Numbered from the stretch's first letter, positions 45,515-56,832 are shown. The stretch: 64,000 bases of DNA from Liolophura sinensis (GCF_032854445.1 NC_088306.1:7749924-7813923); one strand, 5' to 3'. The notes: generated by a model not told the origin, from the sequence alone. Numbers and translations: made by a program.

Positions 45515-45695
45515 GACGGACCTATCAGAATCCCAGACACTTACTGCAGTTTCTATAACTCAACGCAGGGAGAGACATCTGCCAGTGTTATGCACATGCA
45601 ACGTGTGACGGGAAACAGGCCGTGCGACGGAGCGATCAGAATGCGAGACACTTACTGAAGTTTCTATAACCCAACAGAGGGACAGGTTTCCTGGC
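45515..45695 (+). repeat. 111-bp in-frame duplication encoding about 37 residues
   Basis: GACGGACCTATCAGAATCCC and GACGGAGCGATCAGAATGCG start 111 bases apart (45515 and 45626). Each is followed by AGACACTTACTG(C/A)AGTTTC and TATAAC(T/C)CAAC. On the plus strand both give DG.IR..DTY.SFYN.T.G in the same frame, with TGC changed to a TGA stop in copy 2. The product is unknown to me. Confidence 0.55.
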
Positions 45696-46415
45696 AAACT
45701 GCCACAGTGCGCAGGTGGTTGAAGTTCAACGAATAAGGAAATTCCCTAGCTCCAGTTATATATTACAGCATATCGAATATATGAGCGGTGTAAATAATAA
45801 ATCACGGTCGCCAATTTCTTTCTTAGAAACTTAAATTTCATACTGTCTTCTAGAGCGTGCAGATTTAGCCAAATTACATGTAAATTGGAAGGCATTCAGA
45901 GAATACCGGGAGCACACCTGATTGAGCAGTTGGTAAAACTGCATAATGTTCATAAAGTCATGCGGTGCCTTCAAATATCGACCTCTGAACCAAAATAAAG
46001 TAGAATGATTGACACTGTCACACACAGATATTATTCTCTAATTAGATAGTTTTAAGATCCCGCCATCAAATTAACAGGAAAGGCCAAGGTTATTATTCTG
46101 TCTCTTCTCTGAGTGTTTATCGGATGCGTAGGAATTGCAGAGGAGTGATGTCGTATGTTAAGGAAATATCGATCACTGCTGTGGTAACAGACACTGTGGG
46201 GAGTTCCAGCACAAATTTACCGCAAATGTTTTTCATATGTAATCTCGAACTGCATTCGGTCATCCATGCACTAAGGTGGCAACTGCAACCCTGTGAATGA
46301 CTGAGGAAATGTTGGGCTATGAGGTAATGAACTCCCTTAGTTTTTGACATTGAAATCGCCACCGACGATTGGCCCTCTGTGTATTATGGGTGGCCACTGC
46401 AACCCTATGATTATG
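45696..46415. other. No gene seen
   Basis: GGTGGC(A/C)ACTGCAACCCT occurs at about 46275 and 46390, a short direct repeat. Chance frames only. Confidence 0.45.
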
Positions 46416-46690
46416 CGACGTCATGGTGACTAGGCCAGCGAAACGTTACGACCCCTTTGAGAGACAACCCCCAGGTTTCGTCGGACATGACGTCGGCAGT
46501 GAGTACAGCACTATAGTATAAAGAACGTTCTATTTTTTCTACGTTGCAGCTGTGGTCGCGATTGTAGCTGCCGCCCACAGTGGGGCGGGCCTTAAAGTTT
46601 TACATTTCTACGTCACGCAACTAGGAAGAAATGACGTCGTACATACGCAGCATTGACGTATCTAGGTCAACTGCTATGGCCTAAGACTGC
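46416..46690. promoter_or_regulatory. Cluster of CRE-like sites and a GC box
   Basis: CRE-like words occur at about 46416 (GCGACGTCATGG), 46487 (CATGACGTCGGC), 46608 (CTACGTCACGC), 46630 (ATGACGTCGT) and 46653 (TTGACGTAT). A GGGGCGGGCC box lies near 46580 and an AGGTCA/TGGCCT inverted pair near 46664. The right part recurs at 50638-50695, so it belongs to a dispersed repeat and may be a transposon promoter and not a host one. Confidence 0.35.
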
Positions 46691-46792
46691 CTTTGATTGG
46701 TCTGAAATGCAGAAATGTCTGCGGAGGGAGTAAAACACAATGGCCGCATGAAAGTGTTCGCCACATTTTCGTCACTTTTAGGGGTAGAATAT

Positions 46793-46922
46793 ACTCTAAC
46801 ATCTTCGTAGTGGTATTTGTTGTGTAACCAGATACCGTTGAACCTTGTTTCGAACCGAGTCAAATCCCGGGAATGCGCATCGGTATAGGGTTACAAAACA
46901 AACACCGCTACGGCTAAACCCT
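46793..46922. mobile_element. Fold-back element, second copy
   Basis: The left arm 46793-46837 (TTCGTAGTGGTATTTGTTGT, GTAACCAGATACCG) is inverted in the right arm 46881-46922 (CGGTATAGGGTTACAAAACA, AACACCGCTACGG). The central part, GAACCTTGTTTCGAACCGAG then CAAATCCCGGGAATGCGCAT, matches the left arm of the 16763 copy. This copy has no SINE inside. Confidence 0.7.
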
Positions 46923-48469
46923 TAATTGAAAGATTAAAATATGAAGATTTTGAGAATAATTCTAATTCTGAGGCTGGAAATTGATTTTCCTTGAACAACA
47001 GCAATGTACCGTGTCGTCCGACATACTGGTTATGCACACATTACGTCCTCCTATGTTTTTTAATTAATGGAAGGAATTTAATCTGGACTGGAATAATTCC
47101 ATTAATACTTTATGAAATGACATTATTCAAATTGCCTTAAACATTCACAATTCGTGCAACTTTCAACCGTCCTGTTGTAAGCACAGTAGCGAATGGGGTG
47201 ATTTTTCGACTGTTTTGACACTTGTTTATTTTCTTTAAAACAACTGCTACATTATTGATCAGTCAAAAGGAAACATTTGGCTGTCAAACATTTGGAGTAC
47301 CAAATGATCTTTTCGTCATTTATAAACCAGTTTGATTCAGTATCATTCATTGATGTTCTCTGATGTGCATTTGACTTTTATGGACAGATGTGCTGGCCAA
47401 CCTTCAGGTTACGTGCTCTTTGAAGTAAAGAAGTAACTGCATTTTTTCACCGATCAACCCATCTACATTTGCTTGTGCTCGAACCGGCTCTAACATGAAA
47501 CGACAGCCTCATTTTCAATCTGCGGTATAGTCGTGTGAGGCATATTGGTTTTCTAAGAATACAAGATCGTGTCGTCACGTAACCCCAATTATTCCCGAGT
47601 GTTGATTCCAGGTGGTTAAATGGTGCTGCGAAGTGGTACGTTCACGTGGTGGAGAGAAAAAGATCTGTCACAGAAAATGTCACCAATAAAAACGAATGAC
47701 TTCCACATTCCACAAAGTAAGCAGAGCTACGCTTTTCTTCGTTGTAAATCAGAGTTGAAGTTTTTCTCCAAAGTGACCTTAAAAAAACACGACCCAAAGT
47801 AGTTCATCCGCTTAATTTGTCCTCTACTTTCATTGCCCGGATCTATCGTTCTGAAAAAAAGTATTTAATTGGGAAATTCTCACGAGAACTCTTTCTTTTC
47901 CAAATCCTTTGCTTGTGAAGTTTTTTCCCTCCAACTCATATGACATCCACGAGGGCTGCATTGCAACAGTGAGATCAGATCCATACAACCTCACTTTTTT
48001 TGCACTAATGCATTCGTATAATTTATCCCCTTTTCTGTTTTCATTCGTAATGTTGCTATACCTTTAAAGAAAAGGCCAACAAAAGAAGACTGTACAAGGT
48101 AACATATGTATTAGCTACATATAAAATGGTAATCATATAAAAGTGCCCTGTGAATGAAGTGTTCAAAACTTCTGAATAATCTAGAATTTTTCCCGAAAAT
48201 TGAATCAGCAATATCACCCTAAGGTTTGGAAGCTCTGACTTGACACAGAATCTTATAACAAGTGGCCAAGCCTAAAACAAATGTGCACATGATAAAGTAG
48301 TTGTTTTATAGATCGCGGGTACTGGCTATATGACTCTGTATCAAGCCCTAAATATATATTTATTGATTAATTGCGTTATTTGATTGGTGCTTAACGTCTT
48401 GCTCATGGGTAGAGTAAAAGAGAAAGTAAAATCATAAACCACAGCCATTCGCTTCTAAAAGCAAAATTA
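46923..48469. other. No gene seen; SINE family 1 tail scrap
   Basis: A scrap of the family 1 tail in reverse lies at 48359-48415 (TTATTTGATTGGTGCTTAAC). A 60-codon frame at 47620-47802 is unassigned. Confidence 0.45.
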
Positions 48470-48540
48470 GCCAGGGTTGGATTCGAACCCACAATCTCAT
48501 TGGCCGTGGCAGAGATCCTCTTCATCAACCGCCAGTTCCA
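48470..48540 (-). repeat. tRNA-like module, copy 1
   Basis: On the minus strand, GTGGGTTCGAATCCAAC gives a good B box and a nearly complete T-arm. The acceptor stem and D-arm do not fold convincingly, so it is not called a tRNA gene. Related pieces lie at 53941 and 63740. A tRNA-derived SINE fragment is likely. Confidence 0.5.
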
Positions 48541-48544
48541 TTCA

Positions 48545-49156
48545 GGGGCCCGTTTCACCAAACTTCCGTAGCCTTCTAAGGTCTGTTAACTGGCTGGGGG
48601 ATCGTTTAGCCGACTTCCGTGAGCAGGCTAGGAAGAAATTGCCTGCCTAGACTGGCTAACAATACTCGGCTGTGTGGTCGCTTCTGCAGCAATGTGATTG
48701 ATAGAATCCAAAATAATAAAATCTTACATTGCTTTCAGAAGACGAATAATCAATTTACTATGCATGAATAACACAAACATATGATATATTTTTAAATTGT
48801 CATGTTTGACAAAGTCTGCGAATGACGGGCTGTAATTCTCACAACAGACAGCTTAATGTGTTTTGCTGGTTTGTGAGCTTTAAAAAAACACCCTTTGCTG
48901 AGTTATTCCCATATTTCTCTAATCACAAAAATACCGATTTATTTCTCTTTTCCTCATATCAGTAAATGTACGGGGCTCATAAAACCTCTAATGCCGGATT
49001 TGTTCCTTCCTCGCCATCTTTGATCATGACTAAGTATTTTGGGCTTTCTTCCAACATCTGGGACAAAAAGCTTTAGTGTATAGTTAAATATTTTCTGTGG
49101 AAACAGGCTAGACAGGTTGAGCCGTCTAAGCTGATTTTTTTTGTGAAACGAGTCCC
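48545..49156. mobile_element. MITE-like DNA element, 612 bp
   Basis: Terminal inverted repeats GGGGCCCGTTTCAC (48545-48558) and GTGAAACGAGTCCC (49143-49156) match at 12 of 14 positions. TTCA flanks both ends as a possible target duplication. No open frame of note lies inside. Non-autonomous elements with GGGCCYGTTTCAC ends are widespread in animals. Confidence 0.65.
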
Positions 49157-49957
49157 TTCAGTAGATCTAAAGAAAACGACACGTATTGTGTAGGACCAGA
49201 CGTCGTTAAGTCATTATAATGTATCTTCCAACTGATTGCGGGCTGTCAACGCAGACCAGACATAAGTATTGCAGTAAGCAACCAACTATATATTCGATTA
49301 ATAATAATGTATCTAAGCTATCTACAGTTTGTCAAAGATGGCTCACTCGTCCATTTCAATTCGGTTGTGAAAGGAAATACGCAGTAAATAAGCAGACATA
49401 GATCTGTCTTAAAAAGAAATAAAAAATAAATTGCCTTTATTCCCGACCCCTCGAGGCTGGCATGCCCGAGCGATCAAATCGTTTATTTCCCTAAGGTCAG
49501 TATTGCAGCTGATCAATAAGATCTTGTTTTCGAATACATCTGCTGATGACGTGCACACAATTTCACATCCAGGTCTTTTTTCTTTGTTCGCCGCGCTCTT
49601 AAACAGGTTTTGCGTCGATGTTATTTGATCGGTCGCCATTGTATAGTTGGAATAGTCTTGATGCCAACATACCTGTAGCACAATGATAAAAAAAATAAAT
49701 AGACCTTTCGAAATGCATTTTCCAGCATGTGTGTGTGTGTGTATATATGTAACATCTCCCCCCCCCCCCCCCCCCCCCCCCACACACACACACTTTCTTT
49801 CCCAGCTATAAAATGTCATTTCATATTGAACCTAAAATTTGCCTAGATTGCAGTTAGGGAGCGTGTGATTTGCTACTATTTATGCAGTAACGTGAACAGT
49901 TAGAATAAAACTGCGAGTAAGGCATGTTGACAAGATGTCACGTGTGACCATTTGCCA
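49157..49957. other. No gene seen; microsatellite tract
   Basis: A compound tract lies at 49727-49792: (TG)n, then 24 C from 49758 to 49781, then (AC)n. The 136-codon minus frame 49409-49819 owes its glycine run to the C-tract and its start to chance. Confidence 0.6.
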
Positions 49958-50138
49958 GATATCACACTGCCGTCTCTGCTGTGGTTTATTCTCCGATCGT
50001 ACCTGGAAGGCCTAGCACATACTAGTGAATGGTCGTGTCGTGTGTTTCCGCCGGCTATTGAACGCTAAATGAATATTCCAGACAATGGCGTAAGATTTAT
50101 TTATTTATTTGATTGGTGCTCTACGCTGTCAGTATGGC
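49958..50138 (+). mobile_element. SINE family 1 scraps, both orientations
   Basis: A degraded forward body (TTCTCCGATCGTACCTGGAA, GAATGGTCGTG, TGGCGTAAGA) is followed directly by a reverse tail scrap (TTTATTTATTTGATTGGTGC). Two insertions or a head-to-head rearrangement could explain this. Confidence 0.55.
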
Positions 50139-50599
50139 GCAAAGTATAGCTATGTATAGCCCTGAATTCTGAATACTGAATCGACAAATATCGGAAAAAA
50201 AATTCACTTCTTGAATTCTACACTGATTTAGTTGTTACGGCCACCTGAATAGAGTTAATGAGACCTAATTTATTTAGTCCTCCGCTAATCTCTGTGCGGC
50301 TAAGGATGGCAAATTAATGAAGCGGACAAATAACTCAAGTCGCGATGCTAACTTACCTATTAAAATACGACCGGTTGGTATGATATTCAGAACTCTTGTC
50401 AACACTTTCTATGCAAAATATCCACACTCTCTCATATACTTCCCTGTTATCTACAGCAAAATAAACAGGTATATCTGTATGTGCTTGGCTCACTTTAGAA
50501 TCAAGCATGTGATAAAAAAAACGTGGAGGGTATACAGTAAATAGTCTTTGTATAGTAAACCTAATTGCATAAGTCATGCCCTGCTAGGGTTTGACAATT
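50139..50599. other. No gene seen
   Basis: Two overlapping opposite-strand frames near 50317-50577 have no recognisable motif. Confidence 0.45.
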
Positions 50600-50760
50600 A
50601 GACTTACATATGATGTACTTACAAGTCACGACGTCAGACACGACGTCATGCGTACCCGGCTTTGACGTATCAAGGTCAAATGCTATGACCTATGGAGTAA
50701 AACAGAACGGCAGTTTCGATTAGGCCTACATATGATTCACTTACAAGTCTCGAAATGTCG
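50600..50760. repeat. Dispersed repeat with CRE words and a 123-bp direct repeat
   Basis: TACATATGATGTACTTACAAGTC-like sequence occurs near 50607 and again near 50730 in near-identical form. Between them lies the segment shared with 46631-46690 (TTGACGTATC(T/A)AGGTCAA, then TGCTATG(G/A)CCTA). Confidence 0.6.
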
Positions 50761-51239
50761 AGTTTTAAGTGTAGCTAGTCTGCACTATATGTGGTAATGG
50801 CCCTAATCTCTTCAGGTAAAGAGCAACAACGGCGTATCTGTCGTCTGTAGAGTGGTACCCCGTATGCTGTGGATTTCCTGTAGAACTGTTCTGTCAGGCT
50901 CTCTCACTGGCTGACATTTTTTTCTATCGGTATAAGAGTGCTTTTGCGACACTCAAAGAAAACACGTCTGAGTGGCTGTCAGTTGTATGCACCGTGAATG
51001 TGTCGCCTATAACAATGACATCCTGTTTCGTTGGCATGCATATACAGCCAAATCTACGTGTAATCTGTAACTGCAGGCGAACCTGAGATCAAATCATATC
51101 GATGTCTTTTTTCATGCCGCAACAAAACAAAACTGAGAAAACATAAGAGTTTATGAGATATAAATACAAGCTTGGCAAATTTTATGTGCATATACTGTTA
51201 GTTATAGACTTTGAGTGTAAACCGTAATGAAACCATAAT
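50761..51239. other. No gene seen
   Basis: Unique-looking AT-rich sequence with no recognised feature. Confidence 0.45.
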
Positions 51240-51510
51240 CGTTAAACCATAAACCGTAACGGCCACACATGATGAACTGTAACCAGTCATAGTTACTGAC
51301 CTGTATCTGACCACAGGTGCGAAACGTAACGACCAAAACTGTGCGTGTAGCCTGTTGCAGTTCATCACAGATGGTGTACTGTAACTGACCACAGCTGGAA
51401 AAACTGTAACTTGTCGATAACTGATGAACTGTAACTGACCACAGCTGGAAAAGGCGTAGCTTTTCGACAACTGATGAACTGTAACTGACCACAGATGGTA
51501 TAACCTTGTG
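51240..51510. repeat. 50-bp tandem repeat, three good units plus decayed ones
   Basis: GTAACTGACCACAG starts at 51381, 51431 and 51481, exactly 50 bases apart. CTGATGAACT and GTAAC...TCGA(T/C)AA words lie between. Related decayed words reach back to about 51240. The 117- and 129-codon minus frames here are by-products of the array. Confidence 0.85.
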
Positions 51511-53095
51511 ATAATTGTATACTTTGTGATATTTCGATTCGTCCAACCCATGTAAAACAGAGGTAGCTCCGAGGAAACTCAAGGCTTTCATTGCAGTAGA
51601 TTTATATTTCGAAATACATGCATGCCATCGTCAGGAAATACATGGCACAACTGAGACAACTATTAATTTATAGGCTAGCAATAACAAGGTAACAGAGTCA
51701 ACAGCAGCTAACCCAACAATGAAACAATGAAAAGGAAAAACAGATAAGTGAAAAGGAGGGCTGCCCGAACAGAGTCAGATCCTTGTTTGCATTTGTGCCG
51801 TGATACAGACTGGCACACTGTTACTTACCGAAGAGGAATTGTCTCAAATTGCACTGAGCTTAGACTTTATGAAGTCATGTACATAGCTTCACCGTGACAA
51901 AATACAGACGTTCACATTGTGAGGCCTCTTGTTCATTTACGACAATGCTATGCTTGTTTTATATTCTGATTTTGACAGTTTTCCAGACTTTTCCAAACCA
52001 GTGTTGTGGTTAATGCTTCGGTTTTGTTCTACTGTGAATTTTAACTTAGCTGACAACTGATTCCAATAGGAAACACGTTTTTCCTTTTGTGTACTTTACA
52101 GAATACTGCATGTTTGTGATGATTTCATCCATTGATATTATGTACAATAAAAAATTAAAGCGTAAAGTTTTAATTCCATTCAATGATATTTGAATAATTT
52201 CTGTCCAGAATTTGAACCTGTTTTTCAGATTGATTCTCGTTGTTATGTCTTACCTACTACACTGTCGTCGCTGCACTGGTTTTACTCTCTCTCTATGTTG
52301 TAATTGTTTAGTACTTTGCTCCCGGCATCGGTGATCTTATCTACAATTTACATTAGGCTACAGTACTGTAAAGAAGGCGTATCTTCGTAGACGTTCGGAC
52401 TTGCGTGTATTTTGGTACAGTATTGGCTAATAGGGCACTTTGACTAGTACAAGTGGTGCCTTGTTATACATTTGTAAGTTAAAAAAGGCTTTGCAGCCTA
52501 TTCACGTTCCGGTGAAAGAAAGAATACGGCAGTTGCTGAGAAAACTTTTAGTGCACACAATTTTAGACAGATAACCGTTGTTAAAAACACAGCTGTCAGT
52601 GAAAAAAACCATTGCAGTAGAGTTAGCTGACCGTGTAAAAGTCGTTGTTATGCCTGTTAATGGAGGCAAAAATCTTTATAATGTCAAGTGGCGATGGAAA
52701 AGCGAGTAATGGTATTAATGCAGGCAATACACACAGTATAGACCAGTTGTCAGCGTGAAAATTCAAAAGTAACGTGAAATACACATATGTGCAAAAAATG
52801 TTGTTTTATGTTGAATATGAAATTTTCTTATTGAACTTCGCGACCAATTGTAAGAAACGACACAACTCACTAATAAAGTACAAACACGACAGCTGTTCTG
52901 TATTATTTTATTTTAATGATGATTTACGTCACACACACTCATTTTTTTACCGAAAAGGTGATGATTAGTTTCATGGCAAAGCAAAGTTATAACCTACAGA
53001 TGTACATGCCATATGGTGCAACACAAGTGGGCTTCAACGAGCATTACACTGTGCAAACAGCGGTGCGGGTATCGTCGACCTTTTATAGTCACCAA
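51511..53095. other. No gene seen
   Basis: No frame above 76 codons and no recognised repeat up to the C-run. Confidence 0.5.
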
Positions 53096-53117
53096 CCCCC
53101 CCCCCCCCCCCCCCCCC
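53096..53117. repeat. C homopolymer, 22 bases
   Basis: An uninterrupted C-run. It produces the proline and glycine runs in frames of both strands. Confidence 0.9.
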
Positions 53118-53166
53118 AAATACGGAGAGACAGGGGAAATTTGTAACTTTCCTCTCCAAGGAATTA

Positions 53167-53495
53167 TATGTATGTATGTATGCTTGGGGTTTATCGTCGT
53201 ACTTAACATATCATGACACAAGTCATGGGATGTGTGTAGATATACTGTGTGTTCTTGTGGCAGGGTAAGTCCATGTCACCAAAGTGCCGCCACTGAATTG
53301 TCATGCCGAAGACACGAAATATGGCACCCCTCCCATCGGCCACATTATACTGACAGCGGATCAACCTGTCCTGTTGCCTTGCACCAACCTGTCAGTGCTG
53401 AGCACCAAGCGAGGCAGTAACAAGTACCATTTTTGAAGTCGTTGGCATAATCCGACCCGGGTTTAATCCTGGGTCTGCCGACTTCGTTATCGGTT
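53167..53495 (-). mobile_element. SINE family 2, diverged, full span
   Basis: The plus text has a (TATG)n start in place of (GTGA)n, then CTTGGGGTTTATCGTCGTAC, GCCACATTATACTGACAGCG, GCACCAAGCGAGGCAGTAAC and CCGACCCGGGTTTAATCCTG. It is more diverged than the copies at 16861 and 38850. Confidence 0.75.
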
Positions 53496-53940
53496 TTAAG
53501 GCGAATGTGTATGGAAGTCATGAATCATTTTTGTACAGCTAGCTATGTTCGAAATTTGGACGAACGTCAATGAGACAGCTTTAGATCCTTGACGACAATG
53601 ACAGGGAATATTGCTCAGTACACCCAAAGGGCCTCACCAGGAAACCAGGATACCTGGGATTATACCCAGGTCAAGATTTTCTAAATGATATTTGTTGCTG
53701 CCTCGGATGGTGCTCAACAATGAGATGTCAGAACAAGGAAACAGGACTGGTTGGAACCATATCAATATGGTTTTGCTCACATCCGTTTTTATCTGACTTG
53801 TCTTAAAAGTACAGCCCTCGCTACGGTTAAATCATGCCATGCTAAGTTAACAGGTGGAAGAAATCCGAATTTCTGAGGTAAACCCCCAAACTATGTAACA
53901 AACCTGAAAATATCTTCTAATTTAACATTCATACTAATCT
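53496..53940. other. No gene seen
   Basis: A weak R4-like word (ACAAGGAAACAGGACTGGTT) lies near 53734. Nothing else was recognised. Confidence 0.4.
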
Positions 53941-54000
53941 CAAGAACCGGATTCGAACACACGATATCGCTTTTAAACGTCTATAATGAAATACTGACAA
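53941..54000 (-). repeat. tRNA-like module, copy 2
   Basis: On the minus strand GCGATATCGTGTGTTCGAAT followed by CCGGTTCTTG matches the 63740 copy (GATATCGCGGGTTCAAACCC). No full cloverleaf can be drawn. Confidence 0.45.
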
Positions 54001-54375
54001 CATAACCAGAGTATACACCACAGTGTGACAAATTAGCAAATGGCTACACATAACTGGCGAAATACGATTGGAATCAATTTACCCCAGCTATTCGATTATC
54101 CCTACCTTAAGCAGGAGTAGGTAAAAATGCAGGGGTGCAAAATGCAATTATTTAACGTCATGATCAAAGTTTGAATCGTCCTAGCCAACGAGAGCCTTTC
54201 CACGTTCAATCGCTACACCGGAACATTGTTCTCTTGCAATACATAAGGAGAAAACGTTCCAGCTTATCCACAAAGGCAGGAATTAACAAAATACTACACA
54301 GCTTGGACCTGAAATACTTCATGCATGAAAGTTTTCATATTGAAATAGTATGGTCTTCTTTACCTAAATCCTAGG
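54001..54375. other. No gene seen
   Basis: A 67-codon frame at 54171-54374 is unassigned. Confidence 0.45.
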
Positions 54376-54581
54376 TACCGTAAATGACCATAAATTTCGC
54401 CCATGGCTAACTTGTATATTTTTTCTCATTCTGAGAGTTAGGTGTTCGAGGTTTGCTTGGAACACGGGATGATATTCCACTGGAAAATTATAAGTTTCAG
54501 CACCAAAAATAATATTTTGTGACATGTATTTGTATTTTAAAAATTCACTTTTGTGGGCGAAATTTTGGGTCAGTTACGGTA
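54376..54581. mobile_element. MITE, 206 bp with 28-bp inverted repeats
   Basis: The left end (54376-54403) starts TACCGTAAATGACCATAAAT and the right end (54554-54581), on the opposite strand, starts TACCGTAACTGACCCAAAAT. Both close with TTCGCCCA, and 25 of 28 positions match. The terminal TA dinucleotides fit a Tc1/mariner-type target. There is no coding capacity. Confidence 0.88.
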
Positions 54582-55295
54582 TTTAATTATCATGACTGCA
54601 ACTTCACAGCATAGTTATTGCTACATTTATAACATCAGACCCACTCATCGTGAACTTTAGTTGCCAAAGCCAACCTCATTAATCCTGACATGTTTGAGAT
54701 TTCACTTTGCTACGTCTCTCAAGCGGCAGTTTTCGTTCGTTTTTTGCACCTTAGCATTATTTTAATCATATAACCCTCCTCAAAAACGGGTTTATTCCGG
54801 GTAAAATTAATTGAATGAGACAAAACTCGAGTCCTGTCAACACTTTCATAACTACACGAGGCCGCGTTGACAGATGCCAGCATAGTTATTCTGCATTTAT
54901 TTCAATATTAGGAAACTGTTTTAAACAGTTTACACTCGAAGGTGCCTCGTTGCTTGTACAGTTTCTCACCGTGAAATGAACACTACTGCCAGGTGTTGTT
55001 TTCATTCCTCTCCCGCACACTAGTTATGTCATATGTTCTTCCTTTCTGTGACTTCACCCCTCCACAATTGCTTCACCAGGAATGTTGTGAAGAATTGTGT
55101 TGTTTAGCCTTGGCGTTTTTGAGCGGGTAAAAGGGACTCTGATTTGAGATTTATAGTCTTAGATCGCCTTCTTTTCATGGAATACCAAAACTGCCAAGGG
55201 TTATAGAATTATTGTTAGAACCCCATAACAAGGAATATTATTCATTTTCTTCCAATCTTTCTAAACAATTTAGGCTGTTTTGGATAGCTTGTCTC
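54582..55295. other. No gene seen
   Basis: No frame or repeat recognised. Confidence 0.5.
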
Positions 55296-56250
55296 AACAG
55301 TCAAACATAGCGAAAAATGATCACTACTCAATACTAGTGGGACATTGTTTACGGTTTGGCATAGAAATCAGCTGATTTTCACACGGCTTAACAGACATGC
55401 GTAAATGCCAAACTCCACGGCCTTAACGCCATATAAATTACGCAGGCGTATTTAGTAACTCTAATTTGTGGAGCTTGTTGGGTGGGTGGATTTGGTCATA
55501 AACAATCCGCCTGCGCCACGAGTGCAATTGATCCAGCGACTCGAGTAATATGTCAAACCACAGATTAAGACCGAACTCTTGTCTCACGTGAGCAGAGGAA
55601 CGATCGCATCGGTAACTACGGTTACTGTCACATTTATATTCTGTGTAAATTCTGAGTGCCACTGTTTCTTATCATTTTCACTGCCACTCCCGAGCGGTCA
55701 GCTCTTCTTTTTCTACATCCAATTTTGAATAATACACAACAGTTAAGACAACATTGTTGTAATTCCATTGTACAAATAATGCCAAGATTAACTATTTTCA
55801 AAATGGCTTTCGTATTTTATTATAGCATATACAGCCAGGATGTCTAATTGTATATTTCTGACTTTTTTCACGGCCTGAAAATGTCCTTTTGTAAGCAATT
55901 TCCATCAACATTTTTATCCGTTAACTTATATTGTTGTCGCCGTAGATTTCAATACTATGACCTTGATGTCTTTTCACATCGGGTTAATATTCTTTCCCAG
56001 GGGTTCAAACGATGCTTTCAAGATAAGGCATTTGTCTTTTATTCTTACCATCATAACCAAAAGCTGCTCTCTTAGTGCCCTAGGGGCACAGGCACTTTTT
56101 CAAGCCGCTCTAGCTTTACTCACTCTTTACGTGTCTCCACTAAAAGCAGGAACCAGTGTTGGTAGAACTCACTCGCCTATACATCCCGTATTAGTCTACA
56201 CAAGCCCGTGGGTTTAATCCGGGTTTGTAGCTACTGTTTTAGTCACTTGA
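55296..56250. repeat. Second ancient direct duplication, unit C
   Basis: It aligns in order with unit D. Matching blocks: GATCACTACTC and TACGGTTTGGCA (55318-55365 with 58168-58214), GTGGAGC(T/G)TGTTG and GATTTGGTCATAAACAA (55468-55508 with 58364-58400), and a distal block 56085-56235 with 59365-59500 (CCGCT, CCTATACAT/CCTACATGC, GTAGC). Offset grows from about 2.85 to 3.27 kb, partly through a SINE in D. Confidence 0.65.
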
Positions 56251-56697
56251 AACAGAATTCGAAAATAAAGGATTACAGACAATGTACATGTACCATTTAA
56301 AGATACGTGCGTTGTAATAAGAAACCTTTGTTACATTTCATGTTAGTCTAACGTAGAAAGTGAACGTAGATCGTGGAGGAGTGTAACGATGTAGTGTACA
56401 GGGTTCGGTTGAATTTAGAAAGATCATCGTATCGAATATTGTAACAGTGGTGAAATGAAGCAGTTTTCTGGTGATGAATACCCAGTAATTGTCTGTTCAA
56501 AAAAAAGCCTTGCTAACGAAGTTAACGAAGGACCAGTTCCTGAAAAAGACAGCTGTCGAATAAAAAAAAAATGGAATCTGTCAAATTTCGACCTGTTTTA
56601 CACTCAGAGCCTAAAGAGTACAGGGGACTGATTAGTGAACAAACGTGTACATGTAATAATGTAGTCTACTTCTAACTAAGCCTGTACTACGGACATC
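56251..56697. other. No gene seen
   Basis: Nothing recognised before the SINE. Confidence 0.45.
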
Positions 56698-56832
56698 TGA
56701 TTTATTTGATTAATGTTTTACGAGGTACTCAAGAATATTTCACTTACATGACGGCGGTCAGCAGTATTGTGGGAGGATACCGGGCAGAGCACAGTGGAAC
56801 CCACGACCATCCACAGGTTGCTGGAAGATCAT
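56698..56832 (-). mobile_element. SINE family 1, 3' half
   Basis: In reverse: GATTTATTTGATTAATGTTT, GGTACTCAAGAATATTTCAC, GACGGCGGTCAGCAG and CCACGACCATCCACAGGTTG. The chance 126-codon frame 56706-57086 starts inside it. Confidence 0.85.

Noticed and set aside
51198-51591. 117- and 129-codon minus-strand frames
   Set aside because: They are produced by the 50-bp tandem repeat, which is read in two frames at once without domain content.
49409-53221. Glycine- or proline-run proteins at 49409-49819 and 52916-53221
   Set aside because: The runs come from C homopolymers, and the remaining residues show no domain.
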